Assembly: GCA_030280995.1 (NCBI GenBank)
Contig: JASXTE010000011.1
Location: forward strand, 17,192,603 to 17,256,602
DNA from: Hemileia vastatrix
Lineage: Eukaryota > Basidiomycota > Pucciniomycetes > Pucciniales > Zaghouaniaceae
DNA: 64,000 bases
Direction: 5' to 3'
The position numbers were made by a program, and so were the translations under genes. The notes below the pieces were generated by a model that did not search any database, was not told the origin of the DNA, and saw only the letters and a list, made by a program, of their open reading frames with translations. Each line of letters begins with the position of its first letter. Within the stretch, counting starts at the first letter, position 1. Below, piece after piece: positions 10,169 through 20,518 of this stretch.

Positions 10169-10706
10169 TCACCACACACAGACATATTTCCTTCTAAGCT
10201 TTGTCAGAGAAGGGCCCAGTGATTTTGTGAGTATATCTGCTTGCATCTGAGCAGTTGGAACCCATTCCAATGTTGATTTTATAAGGAAGAGCTGTTCATT
10301 TACAATATAAAAACATCTATCCACATGCCTTGTTCTCTTGTTCCCCCAGTTATCTCTTATATTTGCAATTGCTCCCTTGTTGTCACAATGTATCTTGATT
10401 GGGGGAATATCAGGAAATATGTCCTTGAGAAGATTTGAGATTCAAATGGAATCCTTCATACCACCACCAAGTGCCATATATTCAGCAGTGCATGATGAAT
10501 CACTGACCGTCAACTGGCGTCTTGAGGTCCACACAATAGGGCAAGAATTGAGAAGGAGGAGATGTCCACTTTGAGCTCTGGAGAATTCTTTGTTGTTTTA
10601 TGTGGAATCAGAAAAAGAAAGGAGTTCAAGCGGAGAATTTTGGTCAGGGTGGAAGTGTGTTGGACATATCTGAGAAGATGATTGAGAGCAATCCAGTGGG
10701 TGGCAG
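10169..10706 (-). pseudogene. copia-2 RNase H C-terminus, truncated
   Basis: On the - strand the frame reads HCDNKGAIANIRDNWGNK, RHVDRCFYIVNEQ and then ADILTKSLGPSL before a stop at 10169-10171. These are the last motifs of a copia RNase H, related to but distinct from copia-1. Further upstream HWIALNHLLRYVQ is readable up to 10706, where the LTR of the family-A Ty3 element begins. The rest of copia-2 is not present on the far side of that nest. Confidence 0.75.
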
Positions 10707-11513
10707 TGTCACACGCCACCTAACACTCAAGGCAAAAGCAGCTCATTAAATCAATAATAACAAGGTCTAAATCCATGTTCAAAGCGCAGAAGCAATTTTA
10801 CATAGCAACTGCAACTTTCCTTTGTGTACTCACTATTAAACCGCGCTAATCTAAAACTTTAAATCTAAATTAGTTTATCTCTCAATAGTGTGTTCAGTCT
10901 TTTTTTTTGATAGGCAACGCACAGCGCAACAGCCAATGCAATATTCCGCTAAAGGTTTATTGTGCGTCTGTGGGTTATTAAAAGGGGTAGTGAGCATGGA
11001 CAGGATGGTTAGTGGAGGGTCAAGGGGTTAATGGATGTTAGTAAGGAGGGTCCAGGTGTAACAGGTGTTTTTAAAGGTCTGTGGTGTGTATAATAATGGA
11101 TGGGCATGAGGTCAATGCAAGGAGGAGTAGTGGATATAAAAGGGATGGGATTTTGGTTTGACATTCTTTAGAATTAAATTATAAAACGTATATATAGTTA
11201 ATAGTGGTAAAGCTTCAGGTTAAATAATTATTATTGTACATTTCCTTATTTTCTCAGTAATCATTTCTAAAACTTAAATATTTGATTATTGAGTTTCCAA
11301 CCCTTTGTGAGATCCTAAGAATATTAATATTACATTTAAATTATATTAAGATTCTTCTTGAACATATCTCAAAGAAGCAGCTTTTCCTTCAACTCATCTT
11401 TGAATCACTTCCTCGAGTTTTTCCCCTGTACTTCGAAGAAGCCTCTAAACTCCTTCCTCCATCTCACTTTTCCAGGAACACCCTCGACCTTGTGTGTAGG
11501 TTGTCCGGTGACA
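10707..11513 (+). repeat. 5' LTR of family A (A1)
   Basis: 807 bp from TGTCACACGCC to GGTGACA. Contains the TATA box TATAAAA at 11135-11141. The matching LTRs are at 14116-14917, 30469-31247 and 44728-45537. It starts immediately after copia-2 sequence. Confidence 0.9.
11135..11183 (+). promoter_or_regulatory. LTR promoter TATA box and putative self-primer (A1)
   Basis: TATAAAA at 11135-11141 is followed 35 bp downstream by AGAATTAAATTATA (11170-11183), near where a TATA-driven transcript would start. This 14-mer is the exact reverse complement of the primer-binding site at 11515-11528. The transcript's 5' end could therefore fold back and prime its own reverse transcription, as in fission-yeast Tf1. 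The transcription start itself is inferred. Confidence 0.7.
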
Positions 11514-11514
11514 G

Positions 11515-11528
11515 TATAATTTAATTCT
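11515..11528 (+). promoter_or_regulatory. Self-complementary primer-binding site (A1)
   Basis: TATAATTTAATTCT lies one base after the LTR end. It lacks the TGG that a tRNA CCA end would need and is perfectly complementary to the R-region 14-mer at 11170-11183. A2 has the same pair (14579-14592 and 14919-14932). Confidence 0.75.
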
Positions 11529-11589
11529 CTGTAGTTCTCATTCTTTTGCACTACTACGTCCTTTTTCAGGTGTTTTAAATTCTTTAAAA

Positions 11590-12741
11590 ATGGCGCCTGT
11601 TCAACGCACTCCTCCTACTGGTGCTACTACTAGGGCTTGCGCCAGAGGCAGTCCAACAGCCACACCGCCTGTTTCCCGCACTCAATCTCTGGAACCTCTC
11701 AACATTAGGGAACGGGAACACTCAGTCCAATCTGTGGAAGACATCCTTCAGGATTTTGATGATTCTAGCGAAGAAACAGAAGGAGAGGATACAATGCATG
11801 AGGCACCATCTGCCCCTGCTACTCACCCTTCTGGTCAACCTACTGAACCTGTACCATCTAATTCCTTAGAAGACTTCATGAGACTTTTCATGAAAACGCT
11901 TTCAAATCCAACATCTTTGGAGGGATTGAAATTCAAAGCTTCTTCCATGAAATCTCCTGACAAACTTGATGGAGAACACCCAGATAGATTGCTCCCCTTC
12001 TTGCAAATCTGCAAACTCCTGTTTCATAAAGACCAATCAAAGGTTGTTTACGCTTCTTCATTCTTAGCCAGAAAAGAAGACAGATGGTTTGAACCTTATC
12101 TTCTCATGCTCTCTCTGACAGAAACCCACTTACTTATCAATAACTGGGAAAAGTTTGAAGACCAACTCTTTACGTTGTTTGGTGACTCTAATGAAACTGA
12201 AAACGCGTAAATTGGACTTGATTTTCTTTGCATGAGTGATAATGGTAAAGCCTCTGAATATATCTCAAACTTCTGAGTGCTTCAAACTTGAGTAGGTTAG
12301 AATGATTCTGCCCTCAAGTATCATTTCAAAAAGGGAATTCCTTTGTGGTTTCTGGATCAATTAAATCTTCATGGTCAGAAGATGACTACCTTAACAGATT
12401 TAATGGATCAAACTCTCAAACTCGACGGTGTTTACCAAGGACAACTTCAACATCATCGATACGCCAACAAATCTCAAGGCCTAACTTTTAAATTGGGACC
12501 TTCTTCACACCCACGGACAACTCAATCCAAACCCAATAAGGGAAAGGACAAACCTCAACCAAAAGGCTTGACCCCAGGAGATATCAGTAAGGTATTGGAC
12601 CCAAAAGGGGAACTTAAAGAAGCTGAGAGGAAGAGACAAGCAGATAATGGGCTATGTATGTATTGTGGGGGTAAGCACAATCTAGAAGATTGTGTGAAGT
12701 TTAAGGAAAGAGAAGATACTAGTTCAAGGTCAAAAAAATAG
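11590..12741 (+). pseudogene. Family A gag (A1)
   Basis: Starts MAPVQRTPPTG. Retro-gag matrix/capsid-like helices follow (SLEDFMRLFMKTLSNP, then DKLDGEHPDRLLPFL). An in-frame TAA occurs after NETENA (12208), where A2 reads GAA. The C-terminal piece (12343-12741) reads WFLDQLNLHGQK and has a short zinc knuckle CMYCGGKHNLEDC (CX2CX3HX4C), a form common in basidiomycete Ty3 gags. Several frame breaks separate the pieces. Confidence 0.8.
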
Positions 12742-12755
12742 TCGATAGTTTACTT

Positions 12756-13544
12756 GTGTGCAAAGAAAACTATCTTATCTCTCCCAGTGCACAGAACCTC
12801 CATGTCTTAAGGACTGGAGTTGCCTTAAACAGCGTGAGATTCATTATCTTCAAGGAGGACACCCCCTTCAGTTGTCTTACAGACTCTGGAGCTTCAATTT
12901 CTTTTGTCAGTTTATCTTTTTCCGAGAAGTTAAAGCTGACATTCACAGATATCAACCAAATTCCATTTTATTTGGTCAAATAAGAGTAAGCCAAATATTG
13001 GGTAGGTAAGAAAATTTTATGGGTTTTCAACTTTCTGAATTTTCACCCCTTTGAGTGGGAATTATCAGTCTTGGATGCCCCAAGAATGGACAATACCATT
13101 CTTGGCCATGACTTTTTAACACATTGGAATCCTGAAATTGATTGGTCACGGGGATTGATCACCCCACACGCTAAGCATATTTCTGACTCTTCAATGCAGG
13201 TCAATAGGGAGTTAAACAACCCGCCTGACAATGTCCTGCAAGAGGACAAATCTCTGCCAGATGACTTGCAAGAATCTAATCTTTCTCTAAATGAGCAATT
13301 GGCTAACCCTTCTAGCTTGATCACTTCACTAAAAGAGAATTTAAATTTCCTCAAGGTAGTCAAATTATGCTCTCTCAATTCTGGTCTTCCCTTGACAGAT
13401 TCTCTCTCAAAGATGAGGACGACCAAATCAACGTTGAAGCCATTAAATCAACTCTACCTGAAATCTATCACAATTTCCTTGATGTTTTCTCAATCCATAA
13501 GGCCGATAAGTTACTACCTCATTGACCCTACAACCATCAAATAG
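12756..13544 (+). pseudogene. Family A protease region (A1)
   Basis: The aspartic protease core TPFSCLTDSGASISFVSLSF has the catalytic D-S-G. A frameshift near 13000 separates it from the downstream segment (MDNTILGHDFLTHWNPEIDW), which corresponds to the ILG-x-DFL flap-following motif of Ty3 proteases. Frames shift again before the RT. Confidence 0.75.
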
Positions 13545-13848
13545 AGTTAATAAGTCCAGTACCTCTGGCAGGTCCTGTCTATTCTTTGTCAAAGGATGAA
13601 TCTCAAGTTCTTTGAGACTACATTGCAGAGAATGTAGACAAAGGATTCATTAGAGCTAGTAAATCTCCAACCAGCTCCCCTTTTCTTTTTTGAAGAAAAT
13701 GGATGGTAGCCTTAGGTTGTGTGTTGACTATAGAAAGCTCAAAACAGTTACTAAATAGAATACATATCCTGTTCCCCCTATGTCATTGCTTCTTACCCTT
13801 TTCAATGGTGCTCATTTCTTTTCTAAAATTGATATCAGAGGCACTTAT
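13545..13848 (+). pseudogene. Family A reverse transcriptase N-terminus (A1), cut by E3
   Basis: Translating across stops gives [15 protein letters not shown] and then [20 protein letters not shown], the fingers of a Ty3 RT. It ends at GGCACTTAT (13848), where the E3 LTR begins. The following codons (NLICIVEGHEP) resume at 39814. Confidence 0.75.
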
Positions 13849-14115
13849 TGTCAGTGTATCTAGTATTTAAGTATGATTTAATAGTATTTATTAATGGTCC
13901 TACTACTTATTTATAAATGATTTAGTGATTAAACCTCAGGGGAAGACTAATAAAATAGTTATTCTCAAATAAAACTCACAATACTTGGATTTAAATGTGT
14001 GCTAGTGGTGGAAAATAGATGAATAATATATAGTTATAGCTTATATAAATATATTATCAATTTATAATGGATTATAATATATCTTTGAATAATAATAATT
14101 GTGTTATAATGTTTG
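13849..14115 (-). repeat. E3 left LTR, first part
   Basis: Matches 38638 onward (TGTCAGTGTATCTAGTATTT...). It stops at the GTTTG duplication (14111-14115) where A2 is inserted, and continues at 31253. Confidence 0.9.
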
Positions 14116-14917
14116 TGTCACGCGCCACGTGACACTCGAGGCAAAAGCAGCCCATTAAATCAATAATAAGAGGCTCAAATCCATACTCAAAGCGCAGAAA
14201 GCAATTCTACATATCAACTGCAACTTTCCTTTGTGTACTCGCAATTCAACCATGCTAGCCTAAACTCTAAATATAAATTAGTCAATCTCTCAATAGTGTG
14301 TGTTAGTCATTTTCTCAATAAGCGACGCACAGCGCAGTAGTTAATATAATAGTACATTAAAAGGTTTATGAAATGTCTGTGGGTTATTAAGGGGTAGTGA
14401 GCATGGACGGAATGGTTATTGGAGGATTAAGAGGTTAAAGGATGTTAGTGAGGAGGGTCCAGGTGTAACAGATGTATTTTAATGGTCTGTGGTGTGCGGA
14501 ATAGTGGATGGGTATGAGGTTAATGCGAGGAGGAGTTAAGGATATAAAAGGAGTTGTGTTTTTGGTTCGATATTCTTTAGAATTAAATTATAAAACGTAT
14601 TTATAGTTAATAGTGGTAAAAGCTTTTAAGTTAAATCATTATTATTGTATCTTTCTTTATTTTCTCAATAATCATTTCTAAATCCTAAATCTTTGATTGT
14701 TGAGTTTCCAACCCTTCGTGAGATCTTAAGAATTTTAATATTACCTTTCAATTATATTAGAATCCTTCTCAAACATAACTCGAAGCAGTAGTTCTTCCTT
14801 CGAGTCATCTTTGAATCACTTCCTTGAATCATTCCTCTGTGCTTCGAAGAAGTCTCTGGACTCCTCATCTCACTTACAGGAACATCCTCGACCTTGTACG
14901 TAGGTTTTCCGGTAACA
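14116..14917 (+). repeat. 5' LTR of A2
   Basis: 802 bp, begins with the near-palindrome TGTCACGCGCCACGTGACA and ends GGTAACA (GGTGACA in other copies). TATA box at about 14543. The self-primer match AGAATTAAATTATA is at 14579-14592, pairing with the PBS TATAATTTAATTCT at 14919-14932. Confidence 0.92.
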
Positions 14918-14994
14918 GTATAATTTAATTCTCTGTAGTTTTCATTCTTTGCACTACTACGTCCCTTTTCAGGTGTTTTCTCTGAATTCTTAAA

Positions 14995-16140
14995 ATGGCA
15001 CCTCTTCAACGCACTCCTCCTACGGGCACTACTACTAGAGCTCGGGCCAGAGGCTGGCCAACATCCACTGGGCCTGTTTCCCACACTCACTACTTGGAGC
15101 CACTCGACCTTAGGGAACGGCAACCTTCAGTCCAATCTGTAGAAGACATCCCACAAGATTTTGATGATTCTAGTGATGATGAAGAAGGAGAGGATACAAT
15201 GCACAAGGCACCATCCTCCCCTGCTAATCACCCTTCTGGTCAACCTTCAGAACCTGGACCATACAAATCTCTGGAAGATTTCATGAGACTTTTCATAAAA
15301 ACGCTTTCAAATCCAACATCTTCAGAGGGATCTAAATTCAAAACTACTTCTATGAAATCTCGTGATAAATTCGATGGAGAACATCCAGACAGATTGTGAC
15401 CCTTCTTGCAAACCTGCAAGCTCCTGTTCCATAATGACTGATCAAAGGTTGTTTACGCTTCTACATTCCTAGCCGGAAAAGCAGCAAGATGGTTCAAACC
15501 TTATCTTCTCATGCTCTCTTTGACCAAAACCCACTTACTTATTAATAACTGGAAAAGTTTGAAGACAAACTCTTCACGTTGTTTGGTGAGCCTAATGAAA
15601 CTGAAAACGCAGAAATTGAACTTGATTTTCTTTGCATGAGTGATAATGGAAAAGCCTCTGAATATATCTCAAACTTCAGAGCGCTTCAAACTCGAGTAGG
15701 TTGGAATGATGCTGCCCTCACTTATCATTTCAAAAAATGACTTCCTTCAAGGATTCTGGATCAGAAGATGACTACTTTAATGGATTTAATGGATCGAACC
15801 CTCAAACTAGATGCAGTTTACCAAGGACGACTTCAACATCGTTGATACGCCAGCAAATCTCAAGGCCTAAATTTTAAATCGGGACCTTCTTCACACCCAC
15901 GGACAACTCAATCCTCCTCAATTCAATCCAAACCCAATAAGGGAAAGGACAAACCTCGACCAAAAAGCTCGACCCCAGGCGATATCAGTAAAGTACTGGA
16001 TCCTAAAGGGGAACTTAAAGAAGCTGAGAGGAAGAGGCAAGCAGATAATGGGTTATGTATGTATTTTGGGGGTAAGCACAAGCTGGAAGATTGTGTAAAA
16101 TTGAAGGAAAGAGAAGGTACTAGTTTAAAATCAAAAAACT
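14995..16140 (+). pseudogene. Family A gag (A2)
   Basis: Starts MAPLQRTPPTGTTTRARARG; the acidic DDSSDDEEGED segment and SLEDFMRLFIKTLSNP are as in A1. A TGA follows DGEHPDRL (about 15397). Later pieces (NAEIELDFLCMSDNGKASEY) are readable in other frames. The zinc knuckle is damaged: the second Cys of the A1 knuckle reads Phe (MYFGGKHKLEDC). Confidence 0.8.
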
Positions 16141-16156
16141 AGTAGATAGTTTACGT

Positions 16157-17017
16157 GTGTGCAAAGCAAAATATCTTATCTCTCCCAGTGCACAGAACCT
16201 CCTTGTCTTAAGGACTGGAGTTGCCTTAAATTGCTTGAGACTCATTATTTTCAAGGAGGATACCCCCTTCAGTTGTCTTATAGACTCTGGAGCTTCAATT
16301 TCTTTTGTCAGTTTATCTTTTGCCAAGAAGTTACAGCTGAAATTTACAGATATCAATCAAACTCCAATTTATTTGGTCGAATCAGAGGAACCCAAATATT
16401 GGGTCAGTAAGAAAGTTTTATGGGGTTTCAACTTTCCGAACTTTCCCCCCTTTGAGTGGGAATTATCAGTCTTGGACGCCCCAAGGATGGAAGATACCAT
16501 TCTTGGCCATGACTTTTTAACGCATTGGAATCCTGAAATTGATTGGACATGGGGATTGATCACCCCACGCACTAAGTATATTTCTAATTCTTCAATGCAG
16601 GTCAATAGGGAGTTAAACAACCCGCCTGACAATGTCCTGCTAGAGGACAAATCTCTGCCAGATGACTTGCAAGCATCTGATCTTTCCTTAAATGAGCAAT
16701 TGGCTAACCCTTCTAGCTCAATGACTTCACTTGAAGAGGATTTAAATTGTCTCGAAGCAATCAAATTATGCTCTCTCAATTCTGGTCCTCCCTTGACAGA
16801 TTCCCTAGAAGATGATGAGGATGACCAAATCGATGTTGAAGTCATTAAATCAACTCTACCAGAAATCTATCATGATTTCCTCAATGTTTTTTCAATCCGC
16901 AAGGCCGATAAGTTACCACCTCATCAACCCTACTACCATCAGATAGAGTTGATAGGTCCGGTACCTCTGACAGGTCCTGTATATTCTTTGTCAAAGGACA
17001 AATCTCAAGTTCTTTGA
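16157..17017 (+). pseudogene. Family A protease to RT linker (A2)
   Basis: 286 codons open. The protease core TPFSCLIDSGASISFVSLSF has catalytic D-S-G near residue 42. RMEDTILGHDFLTHWNPEID follows, then an acidic linker, then the start of the RT domain (LPEIYHDFLNVFS, LPPHQPYYHQIEL). It ends at a TGA (17015-17017) in the context LTGA-GACTAC, which is CGA in related elements (R-D-Y-I). Confidence 0.85.
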
Positions 17018-17479
17018 GACTACATTGCAGAGAAAGTAGCCAAAGGTTTCTTCAGAGCCAGTAAATCTCCAACCGGCTCCCCTGTTTTCTTTGTAAAAAA
17101 GAAGGATGGTAGTCTTAGGTTGTGTGTTGATTATAGAAAGCTCAACACAGTCACTAAGAAGAATGCATATCCTGTTCCCCCTATTTCATTGCTTCTTACC
17201 CTTTTTAATGGTGCTAATTTATTTTCTAAAATTGATCTCAGAGGTGCTTATAATCTTATTTGCATTGCAGAAGCTCATGAACCACTGACTTCAATGTGCA
17301 CTAGATTTGGTAGTTTTGAATATTTATTAATGCCTTTTGGATTATGTAACACACCATCTACTTTTCAAACTTTTGTTAATAACATCTTTCAAGATGTTGT
17401 CAAACAATTTTTTGTTGTCTACTTAGACGATATTTTAATTTTCTTGAAGACACTAGATGAACATATTCAACATGTTTGA
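17018..17479 (+). pseudogene. Family A reverse transcriptase core (A2)
   Basis: Reads [50 protein letters not shown], then [13 protein letters not shown] and the catalytic YLDDILIF, all Ty3 RT motifs in order. The catalytic aspartates are intact. It stops at a TGA after DEHIQHV; three TGA codons within 40 bp here all fit CGA-to-TGA decay. Confidence 0.85.
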
Positions 17480-18118
17480 CAGGGACTAAATTGACTTTGA
17501 GATCACGGTCTCTATGCCAAGCACAATAAATGCGAATTCCACCTTAAATATATTGATTTTTTGGGTTTTAAGTTATCCACTGATGGATTAGTCATGGCTG
17601 ACAAAAAAGTCCAAAAGGTCCTGGAATGGCCTGAGCCCAAATCCGTTAAATCGCTCCAGGGATTTTTGGGTTTCGCAAATTTCTATAGAAGATTTATTAA
17701 AGATTACTCTAAAACTATTTCCAATCTTACTTCTCTTCTTAGAAAAGATATTCCTTTTGTTTTTACTTCTACAGCACAAAAGGAATTCAAAGCATTGAAG
17801 ACAGCATTCACCGCAGCTCCAATTCTTTGACACTTTGATCCTTCTGCTTCGACAATAGTCAAGACAGATGCGAGAGATTATGCTATCGCAGGAGACATTT
17901 GTCAATTAAATCCTGAAACAAATTTGTTTCATCCTGTTGCTTTTGAGTCACGCAAACTCATTGCAGCAGAATTAAATTATGAAATTCATGACAAAGAGCT
18001 TTTAGCTATTATTCATTGTCTTAAAAAATGGTGCTCTTTTCTTCTCAGCTTAGATAGTCCTTTTCAAATTTTAACAGACCATAATGCTTTAAAATACTTT
18101 ATTTTTCCAAAGTGTTAA
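17480..18118 (+). pseudogene. Family A RT thumb and RNase H (A2)
   Basis: HGLYAKHNKCEFH, then FLGFKLSTDGLVMADKKV and LQGFLGFANFYRRFI mark the RT connection. RNase H follows (KTDARDYAIAG, ELNYEIHDKELLAI, LTDHNALKYF). A TGA interrupts the API-L-x-HFDP motif at about 17828, and a one-base deletion near 18105 breaks the frame that should read SKVLTRRQ. Confidence 0.8.
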
Positions 18119-18210
18119 CCAGGCGTCAAGTCAGGTGGGCTGAATTTCTGTCTTAATTTTCTTTTTCTATTTCCTATCGCCCAGGTAAAAACTGCATTTT
18201 CCCAGATATC

Positions 18211-19329
18211 TTGTCACGTGGGGACAACGTTTACCCACAGCAGGGGGACACATTTGCTGACAAGAACCCAGAAAATGTGAAATCAATCTTCAATGAATCA
18301 ATTTTAACGACTCATCAACTTAATTTGATGACAATTCAATCTTTTCAAAATCCACTATCCAACATCCTCGAAGCTCAGTTGAAGGACAATTATTGTTTAG
18401 GGTTAAAAGACAAAATACTCTTGAAGCAATAGGCCAAAAGATTTAGTATTGAATCAGGTCTATTAGTTTTCGAGGGAAGAGTAGTCATACCCGACAACAA
18501 TGAAATAAAATTATGGATTTTCAATAGTCAACATGATTCTCCATTAGCTGGTCATTTTGAGGTTGATAAAATATACCAGTTAATAGCGAGGGATTTCTTC
18601 TGGCCAGGTATGACCAGGGAAATCAAGGCCTATATAAAAGCTTGTTACGAATGTAATAGGAATAAGGCTCACTGTCACCGGAAGTATGGGTTGCTTCAAC
18701 CACTTCCTATTCCCTCTAAAACTTGGGAATCTTTATCGATGGATTTTATTTCTCAACTTCCTCTTTCTAATAATTTTGATGCTATATTAGTAATAGTAGA
18801 TAGATTTTCAAAAATGTCTATTTTTATTAAAACCACTACTACTGCTACAGCAGAAGATTTGTCAAAATTGTTTCTAGAATATGTATTTTCCAAACACGGC
18901 TTACCTAATGATATTATTTCAGATAGAGGCTCATTGTTTGTATCCACATTCTGGACTCAACTGTGTCGACAACTCAATATCACGAGGAACCTCTCCACAG
19001 CCTATCATCCTGAAACCAATGGGCAAACAGAAATGGTCAACCAAATCCTCGAACAATACCTTCGAATGTATGTCAGTTACCAACAAGACGATTGGACCAC
19101 ATGGTTACCATTGGCCAAATTTGCTTATAATAACTTGACTCATTCTTTGACACAACAATCTCCTTTTGAAACTGTTTATGGAAGACATCCTCAATTCAAC
19201 TCAATCCACGTAGGAACTAATAATCCTGCGGAACATTATCTTCAAACCATATCACGACTTCAAGGGGAACTTAAATCAAATTTGGAATTAGGAGTTCGAA
19301 GGTACAAGGAACAGGCAGAAAAACATTGA
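18211..19329 (+). pseudogene. Family A integrase (A2)
   Basis: The H2C2 zinc region (HDSPLAGHF ... CYECNRNKAHC) is followed by a DDE core: SMDFISQLPLSNNFD with the first Asp, ISDRGSLFVSTFW with the second, and NGQTEMVNQILEQY with the conserved Glu position reading E-M. One TAG at 18430-18432 is shared with A3, and a TGA at about 19327 (CGA in A3) ends the piece. Confidence 0.82.
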
Positions 19330-19425
19330 CAAACTGCTCCTTCTTTTAAACCAGGCGACAAAGTATGGCTCAATGCACGAAACATTTGAACGACTCGACC
19401 ATCAAAGAAACTGGCTGAAAAATGC

Positions 19426-19733
19426 TTGGGGCCATTCGAAATCGACTCTGAAGTCTCTAAAACTGCATTTCAACTCAAGCTACCTTCTAAATGGCAGGCT
19501 ATTCACCCTGTTTTTCACGTATCTCTCCTGAAACTGGCTCAAGAAACATACCCGGGCAAGAACCAACCTCCTCCGGAGCCGGTTGAAGTAGAAGACCATC
19601 TAGAGTGGGAAGTAAGCCATATCCTTGATTCAAGAATGTGCAAGGGGAAACTTCAATACCTCGTGGAATAGGAAGGCTTCCTCGATGACTCAGACAAAAC
19701 ATCCTGGGAACCAGCCATCAATGTTTCTAACGC
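19426..19733 (+). pseudogene. Family A integrase C-terminus and chromodomain (A2), cut by E2
   Basis: Reads GPFEIDSEVSKTAFQLKLP (GPF module) and HPVFHVSLLKLAQ, then a chromodomain: WEVSHILDSRMCKGKLQYLV, then a TAG at the conserved Trp of the aromatic cage region, then EGFLDDSDKTSWEPAINVSNA. E2 is inserted at this point; the remaining PELLKSFHLKYLLKP is at 28438-28490. Chromodomains steer such elements to heterochromatin. Confidence 0.85.
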
Positions 19734-20479
19734 TGTCAAGGTGTGGACTAGAGGTATAGTAATTTTACGGTAACCCTGAACAAGATATTAATTAATATAA
19801 CTTTGGTATAACTAATCAATAGAAAATTTAGAGTGTAATAGTTATTTGAGAGGTAGTGACTTCTAAAATAATGGAGATTTTAAATTAGAAGATTTTATTT
19901 TATTTGTTGAAACCCTTACAACAAGGTAATTAAATATTTGAACTTAAGCCCTTTTAAATTATAACTAATGAAGGATGTAAATGTAACACCTGATAAAGTA
20001 ATAACAAAAGATGGCAACGTTGGTAACTGGATAAGTGTGTGTAAAAAGGAATGATCTTTCCACCAAATCTTCCCCCCCTTATATAGACCCAAGAAAGACT
20101 AGATACATAAAATAATTCCCATCAGGGGCAAAAAGAGAAAGAACAAAGACGTGGAAATAAAGAGACTAAAAATGACAAGAGAAACAAATATAAAGTTTCC
20201 AGAGAAAAAAGAAATAAAAAGATAGAAAAGAAAAGAACAATACATCTCATGTGATGTATTTTCCCAGGGAAAAAACCACGTCAGGTGAGAAAGAAATATA
20301 TACTAATTTTAATGATTAGAATTTATTCCCACTCCAGGATTTTCCACTTTGGAGGGTAATTGGTTCACACCCTCTTTTAAGCATTTGTCATTACTGAACA
20401 ATCCTCTGTAAGTTTCTGATGTCCTTTACTTAGTTTTTATTATCATATTTACTAATACTTTCAAATCAGCTGGCTGACA
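19734..20479 (-). repeat. 3' LTR of E2
   Basis: 746 bp, + strand TGTCAAGGTGTGG to GGCTGACA. The polypurine tract on the - strand (GGTGAGGGAG) abuts it at 20480. Confidence 0.95.
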
Positions 20480-20518
20480 CTCCCTCACCTAAAAAAAAAC
20501 AATAAAAAAAATGCTGTT

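Noticed and set aside
16369..16845. 158-codon - strand ORF over family-A protease (also 13043-13426)
   Set aside because: It occurs in both copies only because it mirrors the same coding sequence; it lacks a promoter and Met context, unlike the antisense gene near the 3' LTR.
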